64,000 nucleotides of DNA from Arthrobacter sp. OV608 (GTDB taxonomy: Bacteria > Actinomycetota > Actinomycetes > Actinomycetales > Micrococcaceae): positions 186,001-250,000 of the forward strand of contig FOEZ01000004.1 in assembly GCA_900110595.1 (NCBI GenBank). The letters run 5' to 3'. Shown in pieces: positions 30,392 through 39,956 of the stretch. The translations under genes were made by a program, and so were the position numbers. The first letter of the stretch is position 1. Each line of letters begins with the position of its first letter. Below the pieces are notes generated by a model, which searched no databases, was not told the DNA's origin, and worked only from the letters and a program-made list of their open reading frames with translations.

Positions 30392-32388
30392 GGAATCTCC
30401 TCAAAACGCAGAGAGATGTTGTCGCCAAGTTCAGCGATGTCCCCGTCCAGAAGGATGGCCATCTCGTTCTGGGCCAGGCGGCGCGGGGGCTGGCCTTCGC
30501 GCACCAGGACGGTGCCGTTGGTGGCTTTGAGGTCGCAGAGCATCACGTGCCAGCCCTCCAGCCGGACTTCGACGTGCGAGCGGGAGATATCCCCTCCCGG
30601 GCTTGCCACCTGGACCAGCCGGGGCATCACTCCGCCCTGGACCCGGGACACCGAGGGTTGCCGGCCGATCACCAGCGACTGGTCGAGGTCCACGAGTTCT
30701 CCGGTGGAGATGCGCATCCGTCCCAGGCGCGGACGGGCCACCTGGACTGCGTCGGGCAGAAGCCCCGCGCCGCACGCCGCACAAGTGGCACTGGTGGGCG
30801 GATTGGGGTGGTCCTGAGGGCAGAGCCGTGCAAGCACCAGCGGCCCGGCCGCCTCAGAGGAGTCTGTCACCGTGCGGACGGGCCGGGCGGCCATCCCTTT
30901 CAGGCTGCCCTTCATCACTGTCTGGCCGTCGTGGTCGGCGTCGTATTCCGGATGGTTTGCTTCCGCCGCGGGCGCAACAGGAACCGATACAACAGGGGCG
31001 GCTGCACTTCGGGCCACCGAGGCTGTGGAGGGTGCCGCCGGCAACATGGGGGCGGGAACTGCAGGCGGCGGCGCCGGTTCGCTGCTGCCCCCGGCCGCCG
31101 TCCGCCATGGCACGGAGTTGATCAGCCCGCTGGTTGGGGCCGTGGGTGCGGAGTTGGGTGAACCGGCGGAGGGTGCTTCCGGAACGACGGCGGGCGGAGC
31201 GCCTGCCGTCGCAGGGGATACTTCCGGGCGGGCAGGGGTATCGGCCGGGCCAGATTCCGATGACTCCCCGGACACCTGCTGTTCAACGGCCTGATCTTCA
31301 ACGGCCCGCAGTTCAGCGGCTTCGGGGTCCTGCGCCTGAGGTTCCGGCTGGTCTGCTGGCTCCGGCTCTTCCCGGACGGCGGCATCTTCGATCCTGCGGA
31401 CCACGGTCCGTTCCCACAGGTGGTCATACGAGCTGGTCATCTCGCTGGCCACTGGCTGTTCGGAAGCACTGGACGTAGTGTCCTCCCGCGCCGCACTGAG
31501 GCCAGCTTCAGTCGCGGGAGCAGCACCAGTTCCAGGGGCAGCATCAGTCCCGACGCCGCCGTCATCCTCCCGGGCAGCTTCCGGGTCCGGGTCAACGCCT
31601 GAATCTGGGTCAGCGCCTGACTCCGGGGCAGCGTCGGTTTCGGCCAGGCCGTCGTCCTCGAAGTCCTCATCAATGACCGCATAAACGGTCTCCGCCGACG
31701 CCCCATGCTCGGGAGCAACAGTGATCTCCGGAAGGTCAGCCTCTTCGGACGCTTCAATCACGGGGCCCGGGACCGCGGAGGTGGGCTCCGCTAGCGGAGG
31801 TGCTACAAAAACCGGCGCGTCCGGGTCGGCTGCAGAGGGCGCCGCAGCAGCGGTTCCGGCAGCAACAGCGGGCTCAACTGCTGCGGGAGCAGGCCTGGCG
31901 GCGCCGCTGGCCCTGGCCCCGAGGGTGAGGACCAGGGACTGCAGCAGCACCACGCCCTCCGCCAGTGGCAGGTCCGGCAGGTCGGCGTGCAGGGACGCTG
32001 GCTCGGGGTGCAGGCTCCGGCCCGCCGCGGGAATCACCAGCCGGCACAGCCCGGACTGATCGAGCCGCCGCTCGGTCCAGGTGGTCACGTCCCGGCCGTT
32101 CAGCTCCACCGGGCCGTCGGCCGACTGGACAGTGACGTCCAGGTCCCCGCGCAGGAAGACGCGCAGTGGTCCCTGGAAGTCGAGGATGCCGAAGGACGGG
32201 ATGTTGGCCAGCGATCCCCCGGAACTGCTGGTCACCGCATGAAGGACTTCGTGCACTTCCGGCCGGCTTTCGAGCAGGCCCCAGAGTGCGGCAATGAGGG
32301 CCGGCTTGGTGTCCGGCTCCAGGAGGACAGCCGTGTGGGAGCGGACGATACCCAGCCAGGTCCCGGGGATGTAACTAACGGCGGTCAT
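30388..32388 (-). CDS. Zinc-ribbon/FHA protein of the FN3/kinase cluster
   Basis: 666 aa. The N-terminal about 180 residues (from MTAVSYIPGTWLGIVRSH) form an ordered domain I do not recognise. A long acidic/Pro/Ala-rich linker follows (about 200-540). A four-cysteine zinc ribbon (CPQDHPNPPTSATCAACGAG) comes next, then a C-terminal FHA domain with LVIGRQPS, DISRSHVEV and KATNGT, which should bind phosphothreonine. ATG 32388 is chosen: it overlaps the phosphatase 3' end by 14 nt and the upstream 38 codons are basic filler. It lies directly between phosphatase and kinase genes, so it is probably a substrate-scaffold. Confidence 0.8.
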   Translation of the reverse strand: MTAVSYIPGTWLGIVRSHTAVLLEPDTKPALIAALWGLLESRPEVHEVLHAVTSSSGGSLANIPSFGILDFQGPLRVFLRGDLDVTVQSADGPVELNGRDVTTWTERRLDQSGLCRLVIPAAGRSLHPEPASLHADLPDLPLAEGVVLLQSLVLTLGARASGAARPAPAAVEPAVAAGTAAAAPSAADPDAPVFVAPPLAEPTSAVPGPVIEASEEADLPEITVAPEHGASAETVYAVIDEDFEDDGLAETDAAPESGADPDSGVDPDPEAAREDDGGVGTDAAPGTGAAPATEAGLSAAREDTTSSASEQPVASEMTSSYDHLWERTVVRRIEDAAVREEPEPADQPEPQAQDPEAAELRAVEDQAVEQQVSGESSESGPADTPARPEVSPATAGAPPAVVPEAPSAGSPNSAPTAPTSGLINSVPWRTAAGGSSEPAPPPAVPAPMLPAAPSTASVARSAAAPVVSVPVAPAAEANHPEYDADHDGQTVMKGSLKGMAARPVRTVTDSSEAAGPLVLARLCPQDHPNPPTSATCAACGAGLLPDAVQVARPRLGRMRISTGELVDLDQSLVIGRQPSVSRVQGGVMPRLVQVASPGGDISRSHVEVRLEGWHVMLCDLKATNGTVLVREGQPPRRLAQNEMAILLDGDIAELGDNISLRFEEIP

Positions 32389-33415
32389 CGCCCGGTTCCC
32401 CACTCTCGTCGGCTTGGCCCGATTCCACGGCTTCCGGCTCCACCCCGCCGGCGTCAACAGTGCCCGCTTCAATACCGCCCGCGTCAACCGTGCCCGCTTC
32501 AACAGTTCCCGGTTCCGCAGCCTCTGGTTCCCCAGTGCTTGAATCGACGGTGCCCGTGCGATCTACAGCGCCCGTACGGGGCAGTGTTGTTTCGTCTTCG
32601 GCCGTCTCCGGGCGCGGCGCAGTGGTTGCTGCACCGGCATCGTTAAGGACGTTCCGGACGTCCACCACAATGACCGTGACGTTGTCCCTGCCGCCGCTGC
32701 GAAGCGCAGCCTGGATCAGGGCGTCCGCCGCGTCCTGGGGGTGGCCCACCGTGCTGAGGATCCGGTAGATGTGGTCATCCGTCAGCTCGCCGGTAAGCCC
32801 ATCGGAACAGATGAGGATGCGGTCGCCTTCCTCCACGGGCAGCAGCCAGTAGTCAGCCTCGGTTTCGTCTCCGGTCCCCAGCGCCCGCGTGACCACGTGC
32901 CGGCGCGGGTGAATGGTGGCCTGCTCTGCGGTGATCTCCCCGGCGTCAACGAGTTCCTGGACTTCGGAGTGGTCCACGCTGATCTGCTCGAACCTGCCCT
33001 GGCTCAGGCGGTAGGTCCGCGAGTCGCCAATGTTCATCACCAGCCAGTACGGCATGCCCATCTGTTCCACGATGACGGCACCTGTGAGGGTGGTGCCGGC
33101 GCGTGCGCCGGTGGCCTCGCGAATGGAGTCGTCCGCCTTCACCAGATACTGCTGGAGGACCGCAGCCGTGACGCTCCGCTCCCCCGTAGTGAGCTGGGGT
33201 ATCGACGCCAGTGCGCGGACGCACATTCCGCTGGCAACCTCACCAGCTTCGTGTCCGCCCATCCCGTCCGCCACGGCGAAGACAGGATCGGAGGCAATGT
33301 ACGAATCCTCATTCAACTCCCGGCGGAGTCCCCGGTCCGTCCCGTGGCCGACGCTCAGGCTGAGCCCTGCCCCCGGTTTAGTGCTGGAGGGAACGCTTGC
33401 GGGCTGTTGGTTCAT
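32375..33415 (-). CDS. PP2C-family Ser/Thr protein phosphatase
   Basis: 346 aa. Catalytic PPM/PP2C core (about 15-250) with the metal-binding landmarks RELNEDSYIA, VADGMGGHEAGE, SDGLTGELTD and GGRDNVTVIVVD, all intact, so it should reverse the kinase next door. The last about 95 residues are an acidic tail holding a 10-residue repeat (GTVDAGGIEA/GTVDAGGVEP), encoded by a 30-bp direct repeat near 32453-32512. It overlaps the RDD gene by 4 nt. No membrane segment, so cytoplasmic. Confidence 0.93.
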   Translation of the reverse strand: MNQQPASVPSSTKPGAGLSLSVGHGTDRGLRRELNEDSYIASDPVFAVADGMGGHEAGEVASGMCVRALASIPQLTTGERSVTAAVLQQYLVKADDSIREATGARAGTTLTGAVIVEQMGMPYWLVMNIGDSRTYRLSQGRFEQISVDHSEVQELVDAGEITAEQATIHPRRHVVTRALGTGDETEADYWLLPVEEGDRILICSDGLTGELTDDHIYRILSTVGHPQDAADALIQAALRSGGRDNVTVIVVDVRNVLNDAGAATTAPRPETAEDETTLPRTGAVDRTGTVDSSTGEPEAAEPGTVEAGTVDAGGIEAGTVDAGGVEPEAVESGQADESGEPGDDRR

Positions 33416-34941
33416 GCCTGTCCTAGGTAAAAGGTACGGTCTCCAAAATGGACACTGGATCCCGGGGTAACAAATGCGGGCACTCCCGGCTGAAGGGGCG
33501 TGCGGTGGCCGTCGGGGGTGGTGACGGCGCTGCCGTTGGTGGAGTTCCGGTCCGTCACCCAGACGCCCGCCCCGTCCGTCAGCAGGTGGAGATGGGTCTT
33601 GGAAATGGACCGGCCGGGGTCATCGACGGCGAGCAGTTGGGCCTGCTGTTCGCCTGCCTGGCCCACAGGGTTCCTGCCCACCAGCACGCTGCGGTCCAGC
33701 TGGAAGTCGCGGCCGTCGTCGAGCCTGATCCGCAGGACCGCCACCGGTGCAGGTGCTGCGGAGCCGGGGCGCACCTGGGTGCGGTCCACGTCGTCGTCCG
33801 GGTGCCATTGCTGGATGCGCGGTTCCGGAACTGTCTGGACAGGCACCGCAGCGGGGACCGTCCGGGCCGGAGCCGCTGCGGCAGGAGCGGCTCCGGAAGC
33901 CGCGGCAGGACCAGCGGGGCCGGGGACGTGCGGGAGGGAATTTGCGCCTGGCTGCCGGACGTCGATGACCTTTGGCGCGTTGGCGCCTGCCACCGGCGAC
34001 AACACCTGCTGCACCGGCGGCAGGTCCAGCGGGGCAAAGCTGTACGGCCCCTGGATTCCGCCGGTGGCGATGGGGTTGCGGCCCGCCTTGACGTCGAAGG
34101 CGAGGGTTTTCGCGGCAGTATCATGCCAGCCCCGGAGCCGGCCATTTTTGTCCCAGCTGTTGGAGACCACCACCAGCACAGCCCAGACCGTTCCCGCCAG
34201 CATCAGCGGTCCGAGCACAAAAAAGGCAACCGCGAACCACTGGAAGACCACCACAAGGATGGCCGCCAGCAGCGCCAGCAGGATGCCCGCCCCGGTGACC
34301 AGGCCGCGCAGGAAAACAGGACCGGCGCCCGGCGCGTAGCCGTCATTGTCCGCACTGCGGATCCCCATCAACAGGTTCCCCAGGGTCTTGCCGGTCCGGG
34401 CTTCCCACCCCAGCACCACAAAGAGGTACACGAGGGTCAGTCCCAGCCCGATCCCGCCGAACAGCACCAATGAGGCGGTGTCGTAGATGATGAAGCCGCC
34501 GCTGCGGGTCCGGGTGATGCCTGCGAAACCGAGGGCAAATGTCACCACGAGGACAGCCAGGGGCGGGAGCCAGTCAATCACGGCAGCGCCAAGGCGCTTG
34601 CCCGCCGTGGCTGGAACAAGCTGAAGATTCACTGCCATTCCCGTTCCTCCCCCTGGACCGGCCCCCACCTGCACGGTGGACCCGCCGGCGCTCCCCCGGC
34701 CTGTGCCCGCGTTGATGCCCGCCGCCGGAAATGCCTGCGGCCTTTCTACTACCGGGATAGTACCGGGAATCCGGGGCGGGTGCGCGGCGGGGGTACCGGC
34801 GTGCTGCTCAGCCACCAGGTGGGGCTGGCGAAGGCTGCGGGCCGACCGGTTGGGCAAGGGCGCGCCGCAGGCGTTGCAAAAAGCAGCCCCGACGCGGATG
34901 GGTTGCCGGCAGTGCGGGCAACGTCCTGCGTCGTCTATCAC
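33412..34941 (-). CDS. Zinc-ribbon / RDD membrane / FHA protein
   Basis: 509 aa with three modules: an N-terminal zinc ribbon CPHCRQPIRVGAAFCNACG (residues 8-26); an RDD-family membrane domain (about 120-300), starting GKRLGAAVIDWLPPLAVLV with about four to five helices; and a C-terminal FHA domain (about 395-505) with SVLVGRNPVG, SISKTHLHL and NSTNGS. Start is GTG 34941, overlapping the transglutaminase stop by 4 nt. It places a phosphothreonine-binding module at the membrane. Function unknown; a membrane recruiter for kinase-phosphorylated partners is inference. Confidence 0.82.
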   Translation of the reverse strand: MIDDAGRCPHCRQPIRVGAAFCNACGAPLPNRSARSLRQPHLVAEQHAGTPAAHPPRIPGTIPVVERPQAFPAAGINAGTGRGSAGGSTVQVGAGPGGGTGMAVNLQLVPATAGKRLGAAVIDWLPPLAVLVVTFALGFAGITRTRSGGFIIYDTASLVLFGGIGLGLTLVYLFVVLGWEARTGKTLGNLLMGIRSADNDGYAPGAGPVFLRGLVTGAGILLALLAAILVVVFQWFAVAFFVLGPLMLAGTVWAVLVVVSNSWDKNGRLRGWHDTAAKTLAFDVKAGRNPIATGGIQGPYSFAPLDLPPVQQVLSPVAGANAPKVIDVRQPGANSLPHVPGPAGPAAASGAAPAAAAPARTVPAAVPVQTVPEPRIQQWHPDDDVDRTQVRPGSAAPAPVAVLRIRLDDGRDFQLDRSVLVGRNPVGQAGEQQAQLLAVDDPGRSISKTHLHLLTDGAGVWVTDRNSTNGSAVTTPDGHRTPLQPGVPAFVTPGSSVHFGDRTFYLGQA

Positions 34942-37520
34942 TGGGTTCCGGATCCTTGCGTTGGGGTCTCGGGGGTTGTTGCGTCAGAAGCTGCTGCGGC
35001 GGGTGCGGCCGCTGCGTCGGGTCCGGCGGGCCCCGCTGGCGCTTCCGGCCCGGCAGGACGACGGCGGCCGCTCCCCTTGAGGGACGGCAGAACAGGCAGT
35101 GCCAGCCCTGCGCCGCGGCGGCCCAGGAGGGTGCGGGCGTCCGCGAGCAGGGAACGTGGCGAGAACCGTGCCTGCTGCCGGCGCCAGAACCCCACCGTGG
35201 AGGTCATCTCCTTCAAGGACCCGTCAACGATGGTCCAGTACTCCCGGACCTCGTCCTCGCTGGGCTGGCCGGCACCGAAGATCGATGCGTCAGCCCGCCT
35301 GGCCAGCATGGTGGTGGTGCCGCCGCTGGCGGGGAACGCCTCGGCGAGCACGGCGGCGCTTTCGCGGCGCGTGGAGCGGGTGTCGACGGCGGCGCCCATG
35401 TCCGTGGCAAGGCTCACCACCTCACTCCAGCCTCCGCCGACCCGCTGCGCGGGGTCACCGTCCCGGAAACGGGACTTCCGGCGTCGTGATTTCAGCAACG
35501 CAACCAGCAGCAGCGGCAACGCGAGGATGGACAGCGGGATCAGCGCCACGCCCAGGGCGCCCAGCAGCGCACCCCAGAAAAGCCAGGGGTTGTTCTTCTT
35601 CTGGTCCGCGTCCAGCGCGTCCGGCGAGGAATCCGGCGGCAGGTCCGCTGGTTCCTGCGGCGGGGGCGGCGGCTGCAGCACCTGCGGTTTGGGCTTGGAC
35701 TTGTTCTCGGGATCCGGCGGGATGGGCACGTTGTCCTTGGGCGGGGTGGGGTCGAAGCTGACCCAGCCCACCCGCTCGAACGCGACCTCCACCCAGGCGT
35801 GCACGTCCTTGCCGGTGATCTTTACTTCCCCTGCCCCGTTTTCGGGGCTGGTCGGCTCGGGGTAGAAGCCCATCACCACGCGGGACGGGATGCCCAGGTG
35901 CCGGAGCATCAGGGACATCGCCACTGCGTACTGCTCGTCGTCCCCCAGCATCTGCTTGGCCGTCAGCAGGTTCCTGATGCGGGCGGACCCGTGGCCCGAG
36001 ACGCTGGGCAGCTGCCCTTCGCTGACCAGGCCGTTGCTGAAGGCGCCGGTCTTCTGGAAGTGCGCTTCAATCTGGCGCACCCTGTCGATGGCCGTAGGTG
36101 CGTCGGCAGAGAGGTCGTTGGCCTGGGATCCCACCACCGGTGGCACCTCGGCAGGGGCCGGCAGTGACACCTGGGCGAAGTCGTACTGCGTCAGCTGCCC
36201 GTGTTCCAGCTTGACCGGATCGGACACCTGGACGCTGTAGGAATCGCCTTTGGACAGCCCGTTGGTGGTCACTGCGGTATCAGTGCCCGAGTTGAAGTAG
36301 AGGCCCGAAGCGGCGGCGGAGGCGCCCTGGTCGAAGCTGATGCCGGTGGTCTTGCGGCCTCCTGGGACAAAGAAGCCCTGGTAGTCCTCGATGGTGATGC
36401 CGATGGAGTAATCGTTGGTGGGGACCACTCCAGAAGTGTCGGCCAGGGTGTTGATGGACTCGGTGTCGCCTACTTTGCTGAAGTTGCCCGAGCCGTTGGG
36501 ATCCATGTTGTAGTTGGTGCCGTTGAACGCGTCCAGGGCACCGAGCCGGACGCGGCCGTCCCGCGGGAGGCCCTTGACGACAAAGAGGGTGTCGTCCTTT
36601 TTGTCCTTGACGAACGTGCGGAAACTTGCCAGCGGGGTGATGTAGTCCTTGGGATCGAACGGAGGGACCACAACGTTGCGGAGGACCTTCCGGTCTCCCC
36701 CGGCGGTCACAAGCGGGGCGGACACAGCGGTGACAGCCACGCTGGCGGCGATCACGCCGGCGGCCATGCCCAACCTGCGCAGCTTGGCCCGCTGGGCTGT
36801 GGCGGAGTCGGTTTGCGGGTTGTTGACGGCCACCTTGCGGCTGCTGCTGCGCCGCAGGGCGTCCCGGCGGAATGTCGCCCAGGCGATGCCCAGCACCGTC
36901 AGGCCGATGCCGCGTTCGAGGGTAAGGAAGGCGGCGTTGGTGCTGAAAGCGATGCCCGTAATGAAGAGGACCAGTACCGGAATGAGCGGCAGGTACGGGC
37001 TCCTGGCCCGCCAGGTGAGGATCCCTGCCACCAGTGCAGTGATCATGGAGCTGAGGAACGGGACAATGAGCACGCCGCCGGCAGTTCCCACCGGGACCCC
37101 GACGGTGAGCATGTCCTTCCAGGCGAACACAATGCCCAGGAGGAGGATCCGGAGCGAGTCCAGGGTGGGCACAAAGCCGGCGATGGCCGAGTCGGGCACT
37201 GCCAGCAGGGTCCCGAAGACGAGGTAGGCCCCGAGCGCCAGGGCCGAGGTGATGAGCAGCCCAAGGCGCAGGTGGGCGTTGACCACGCCGATGGCCAGGC
37301 CCAGGATGATCCCGCCGAAGCCGGACACCAGATAGTAGGGATCGCCGCCGAAACTGAGGCCGAAGCCGAGCAGGCCCAGCCCCAGGAGGATGGTCAGGGC
37401 GCCGGCGTCGAGCAGGAAATGCCAGAGCGGCTGGCCGTCGGCGAAGCCGGACTGCAGGCCGCTGCGGGTCTGCTGCCGGGCGGATGTGGTGCGCGGACGC
37501 AGCCCTGGTGCGGAGGTCAT
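34938..37520 (-). CDS. Membrane transglutaminase-like protein (TgpA-type), Cys missing
   Basis: 860 aa. About seven N-terminal membrane helices (45-235), then an outer region with a transglutaminase-like core, a Pro-rich stretch, another membrane helix and a C-terminal cytoplasmic DUF4129-like tail. The core retains the catalytic His and Asp (H574 in DVHAWVEV, D590 in FDPTP). The nucleophile motif, normally G-x-C-x-x-(F/Y)-A, reads GDDEQYA (526-532), so the Cys position is D528. It is either catalytically dead or uses other chemistry. In PFNA-type clusters such a gene follows the DUF58 gene, as here (4-nt overlaps on both sides). Confidence 0.88.
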   Translation of the reverse strand: MTSAPGLRPRTTSARQQTRSGLQSGFADGQPLWHFLLDAGALTILLGLGLLGFGLSFGGDPYYLVSGFGGIILGLAIGVVNAHLRLGLLITSALALGAYLVFGTLLAVPDSAIAGFVPTLDSLRILLLGIVFAWKDMLTVGVPVGTAGGVLIVPFLSSMITALVAGILTWRARSPYLPLIPVLVLFITGIAFSTNAAFLTLERGIGLTVLGIAWATFRRDALRRSSSRKVAVNNPQTDSATAQRAKLRRLGMAAGVIAASVAVTAVSAPLVTAGGDRKVLRNVVVPPFDPKDYITPLASFRTFVKDKKDDTLFVVKGLPRDGRVRLGALDAFNGTNYNMDPNGSGNFSKVGDTESINTLADTSGVVPTNDYSIGITIEDYQGFFVPGGRKTTGISFDQGASAAASGLYFNSGTDTAVTTNGLSKGDSYSVQVSDPVKLEHGQLTQYDFAQVSLPAPAEVPPVVGSQANDLSADAPTAIDRVRQIEAHFQKTGAFSNGLVSEGQLPSVSGHGSARIRNLLTAKQMLGDDEQYAVAMSLMLRHLGIPSRVVMGFYPEPTSPENGAGEVKITGKDVHAWVEVAFERVGWVSFDPTPPKDNVPIPPDPENKSKPKPQVLQPPPPPQEPADLPPDSSPDALDADQKKNNPWLFWGALLGALGVALIPLSILALPLLLVALLKSRRRKSRFRDGDPAQRVGGGWSEVVSLATDMGAAVDTRSTRRESAAVLAEAFPASGGTTTMLARRADASIFGAGQPSEDEVREYWTIVDGSLKEMTSTVGFWRRQQARFSPRSLLADARTLLGRRGAGLALPVLPSLKGSGRRRPAGPEAPAGPAGPDAAAAPAAAASDATTPETPTQGSGTQ

Positions 37521-38848
37521 GCTGCCGCCTTCCGGAGGACGATGCCGAGGTCGGCGAGGTCGCCAAGGGTGAGTACTGTCAGGTCGGCGATGTTCGCCCT
37601 GCTGGACGCGGCGCCCGCTTCCACGCGGACGGCGAGGCTGCGCACCCCGGGCGGCACGGAGGCGGCGGCGGACCGGAGCTGGGTGGCGGTGACGTTGCTG
37701 CCCACCACAAAGAACACCACGGAGGCGTTGGGGACGGTGTCGGCCAGCGTCCTGGCGAGGTCGACGGCGGTGCGGCGCATGGGGGCGCCCACGATCCGGG
37801 TCATGTCATCGAGCATGTTGCGGCCGGTTTCGCACCTCAGCGGCCCCTTCTGGGTGAGGACGTCCAGTTCGCGCTGCTCGCGGATGGCCTGCCGGCCGAT
37901 GGAGGCTGCGGCGGAAATCGCCATCTCGAATTCCTCTTCCGAGGCGTATTCGTCCGTGTTGATGGACAAGGAAACGGCGAGGTGGGCGCGGCGGGTCTCT
38001 TCGAACTGGCGGACCATGAGCTTGTTGGTCCGCGCCGTTGTTTTCCAGTGGATGTGCCGCCGGTCATCGCCCGGGACGTAGTCCCGCAGGGCGTGGAAGG
38101 AAACGTCGGCGCTCGACAGATCGGTGGTGGGCATGCCTTCGAGGTCGCGGATAAAGCCGGCAGCCGATCCGGCCAGGGCCACCGTGCGGGGATGGACGAA
38201 AAGGTCCTCGGGCTCGGTCCACAGGACCTGGCGGCGCAACAGGTGCAGGGGGTCGGCGCGGACCGAGCGCACCGGACCGACGACGATCACGGCACGCCGG
38301 GCCGTGGGGATGGTGAAGAGGTCCTCGTGGACCTGCTGCGGTTTCATCCGGGGCAGGTGGAACACCGCGGTGACACCTCCCACGGGCAGTTCGACGGCGG
38401 CGGGCAGCAGGGGCCGGTTGGAGGTGTTGGTGACGGCGATGCTGCCCACGGCGCTGTCCCCCACGGCAACGCGGGTGCGGGCCAGGTCCAGGACCACGCC
38501 ATAGGTGGAGCGCCCGAGGATGAAGCCAACGGCGATTACAAACATCACAAAGGCTGCCACGGCGGCGGCCTTTGCTTCCTGCCAGCCGTAGGCCTGCCCT
38601 GCGGCCCAAAGGAGGATGGCGGCGGCCAGCACGGACCAGCCCAGCACGCTGATCACGGAGAGGACGGGCCAAGCGTGCTTGAGCCATGCTTCTTTGACGG
38701 TTCGCCAGGCGGGTGCCAGGGCAAGTCCGGCAGTGCTGCTGGCCTCAGCCCAGACGGCGGACGGGTGCAGGCGCGTTGGCTGGCCGTTCCGGTGGAAGGG
38801 TTGCCTGAGGCGCTCGGCGATCCGGGTCAACGGGGTGCCGGTGGACAT
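37517..38848 (-). CDS. DUF58-domain protein
   Basis: 443 aa. Two membrane helices (about 62-115) precede a beta-rich segment and the DUF58/vWA-like domain, with its hallmark DYVPGDDRRHIHWKTTART and VRQFEET. Family members nearly always pair with MoxR ATPases and transglutaminase-like proteins, as here, and are thought to be assembled or remodelled by MoxR chaperones. AAGG lies 7 nt before the ATG. It follows the moxR-type gene by 52 bp and overlaps the transglutaminase gene by 4 nt. Confidence 0.92.
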   Translation of the reverse strand: MSTGTPLTRIAERLRQPFHRNGQPTRLHPSAVWAEASSTAGLALAPAWRTVKEAWLKHAWPVLSVISVLGWSVLAAAILLWAAGQAYGWQEAKAAAVAAFVMFVIAVGFILGRSTYGVVLDLARTRVAVGDSAVGSIAVTNTSNRPLLPAAVELPVGGVTAVFHLPRMKPQQVHEDLFTIPTARRAVIVVGPVRSVRADPLHLLRRQVLWTEPEDLFVHPRTVALAGSAAGFIRDLEGMPTTDLSSADVSFHALRDYVPGDDRRHIHWKTTARTNKLMVRQFEETRRAHLAVSLSINTDEYASEEEFEMAISAAASIGRQAIREQRELDVLTQKGPLRCETGRNMLDDMTRIVGAPMRRTAVDLARTLADTVPNASVVFFVVGSNVTATQLRSAAASVPPGVRSLAVRVEAGAASSRANIADLTVLTLGDLADLGIVLRKAAA

Positions 38849-38900
38849 ATGTGAACCTTCGTTGTGCTGCTGGGGATGGACTGTTAGCCGGGTGCGGCGG

Positions 38901-39872
38901 TCAGGCGTTGGTGCGCTGCTGCGGCGCGGCCACGTCCGCCAGGATGCGGGTCAGGACGGCTTCGGCGGTGGCGCCGGAGAACTCGGCTTCCGGGTCCATC
39001 ACAAAGCGGTGGGTCCACACCACGGGGGCGAGTTCCTTGATGTCATCGGGGAGGACGAAGTTCCGGCCCTGGGCCGCTGCCCAGACCTTCGCGGCACGCA
39101 CCATGGCCAGGGCGCCGCGGACGGAGACTCCCAGCCGGGTTTCCGGTACGCTGCGGGTCTCCTCGCAGAGCCGGGAGATGTATTCCAGGACCGCGGTGTC
39201 CACGTGGGTGGTGGCGGCGAGGTCGGCCATGTCCGCCACAGCCTGGGTGGTGATGACGGCGGTGAGTTCCAGGGAACGGTCCTTCAGGTTCGAGCCGCCC
39301 AGGAGCCGGACCGTGGAGGCGTGGTCCGGGTAGCCAATGGACGTCTTGATCAGGAAGCGGTCAAGCTGTGCCTCGGGCAGCCGGTAGGTGCCCGCCTGTT
39401 CGATGGGGTTCTGCGTAGCCATCACCATAAAGGGGCGCCCCGCAGCGTAGGTGACCCCGTCCACCGTGACGCGCGATTCTTCCATGACTTCCAGCAGGGC
39501 CGACTGGGTCTTGGGCGAGGCGCGGTTGATTTCGTCAGCCAGGACGATGTTGTTGAAGATCGGGCCCTTGTGGAACTCGAACTTCTGCGTCTTCTGGTCA
39601 TAGATGGTCACGCCGGTGACGTCCGAGGGCAGCAGGTCCGGGGTGAACTGGATGCGGTTGTTGGATCCCTGCACCGTGGCCGCCAAAGCCCGGGCCAGGG
39701 ACGTCTTGCCGGTGCCGGGCGCGTCCTCAAACAGGACGTGCCCCTCCGCCAGCATGGCGGTGAAGGTCAGCCGGATGACGTGCTCCTTGCCCAGGACGGC
39801 CTTCCCCACGTTGGCGACGAGCTTTTCGAAGGTTTCAGCAAACCAGGCGGCCTGCTCGGTGGTCATGGTCAT
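38901..39872 (-). CDS. MoxR-family AAA+ ATPase
   Basis: 323 aa. AAA+ core with Walker A APGTGKTS, Walker B IVLADEINR, sensor segment FMVMATQNPIEQAGTYRLPEAQLDRF and the MoxR C-terminal lid. A chaperone-like ATPase that probably works on the DUF58 and transglutaminase proteins encoded just downstream. A perfect hairpin lies between the upstream giant FN3 gene and this gene (see 39911-39935), so its level may be set below that of the surface proteins. Confidence 0.95.
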   Translation of the reverse strand: MTMTTEQAAWFAETFEKLVANVGKAVLGKEHVIRLTFTAMLAEGHVLFEDAPGTGKTSLARALAATVQGSNNRIQFTPDLLPSDVTGVTIYDQKTQKFEFHKGPIFNNIVLADEINRASPKTQSALLEVMEESRVTVDGVTYAAGRPFMVMATQNPIEQAGTYRLPEAQLDRFLIKTSIGYPDHASTVRLLGGSNLKDRSLELTAVITTQAVADMADLAATTHVDTAVLEYISRLCEETRSVPETRLGVSVRGALAMVRAAKVWAAAQGRNFVLPDDIKELAPVVWTHRFVMDPEAEFSGATAEAVLTRILADVAAPQQRTNA

Positions 39873-39910
39873 GGGGTTTGCTCTTCCTTCTGTGATGGTC
39901 AGGTTGTGGT

Positions 39911-39935
39911 GCGGGACCGGGAGTACCGGTCCCGC
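39911..39935 (-). terminator. Hairpin between the second FN3 gene and moxR
   Basis: GCGGGACCGG (39911-39920) and CCGGTCCCGC (39926-39935) are exact complements with the 5-nt loop GAGTA. It stands 22 nt past the FN3 stop and 38 nt before the moxR-type start. No T-tract follows, so partial termination or mRNA-end protection is likelier than a full stop. Confidence 0.55.
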
Positions 39936-39956
39936 TGGTGCGCCGGTGGTGCCGGC

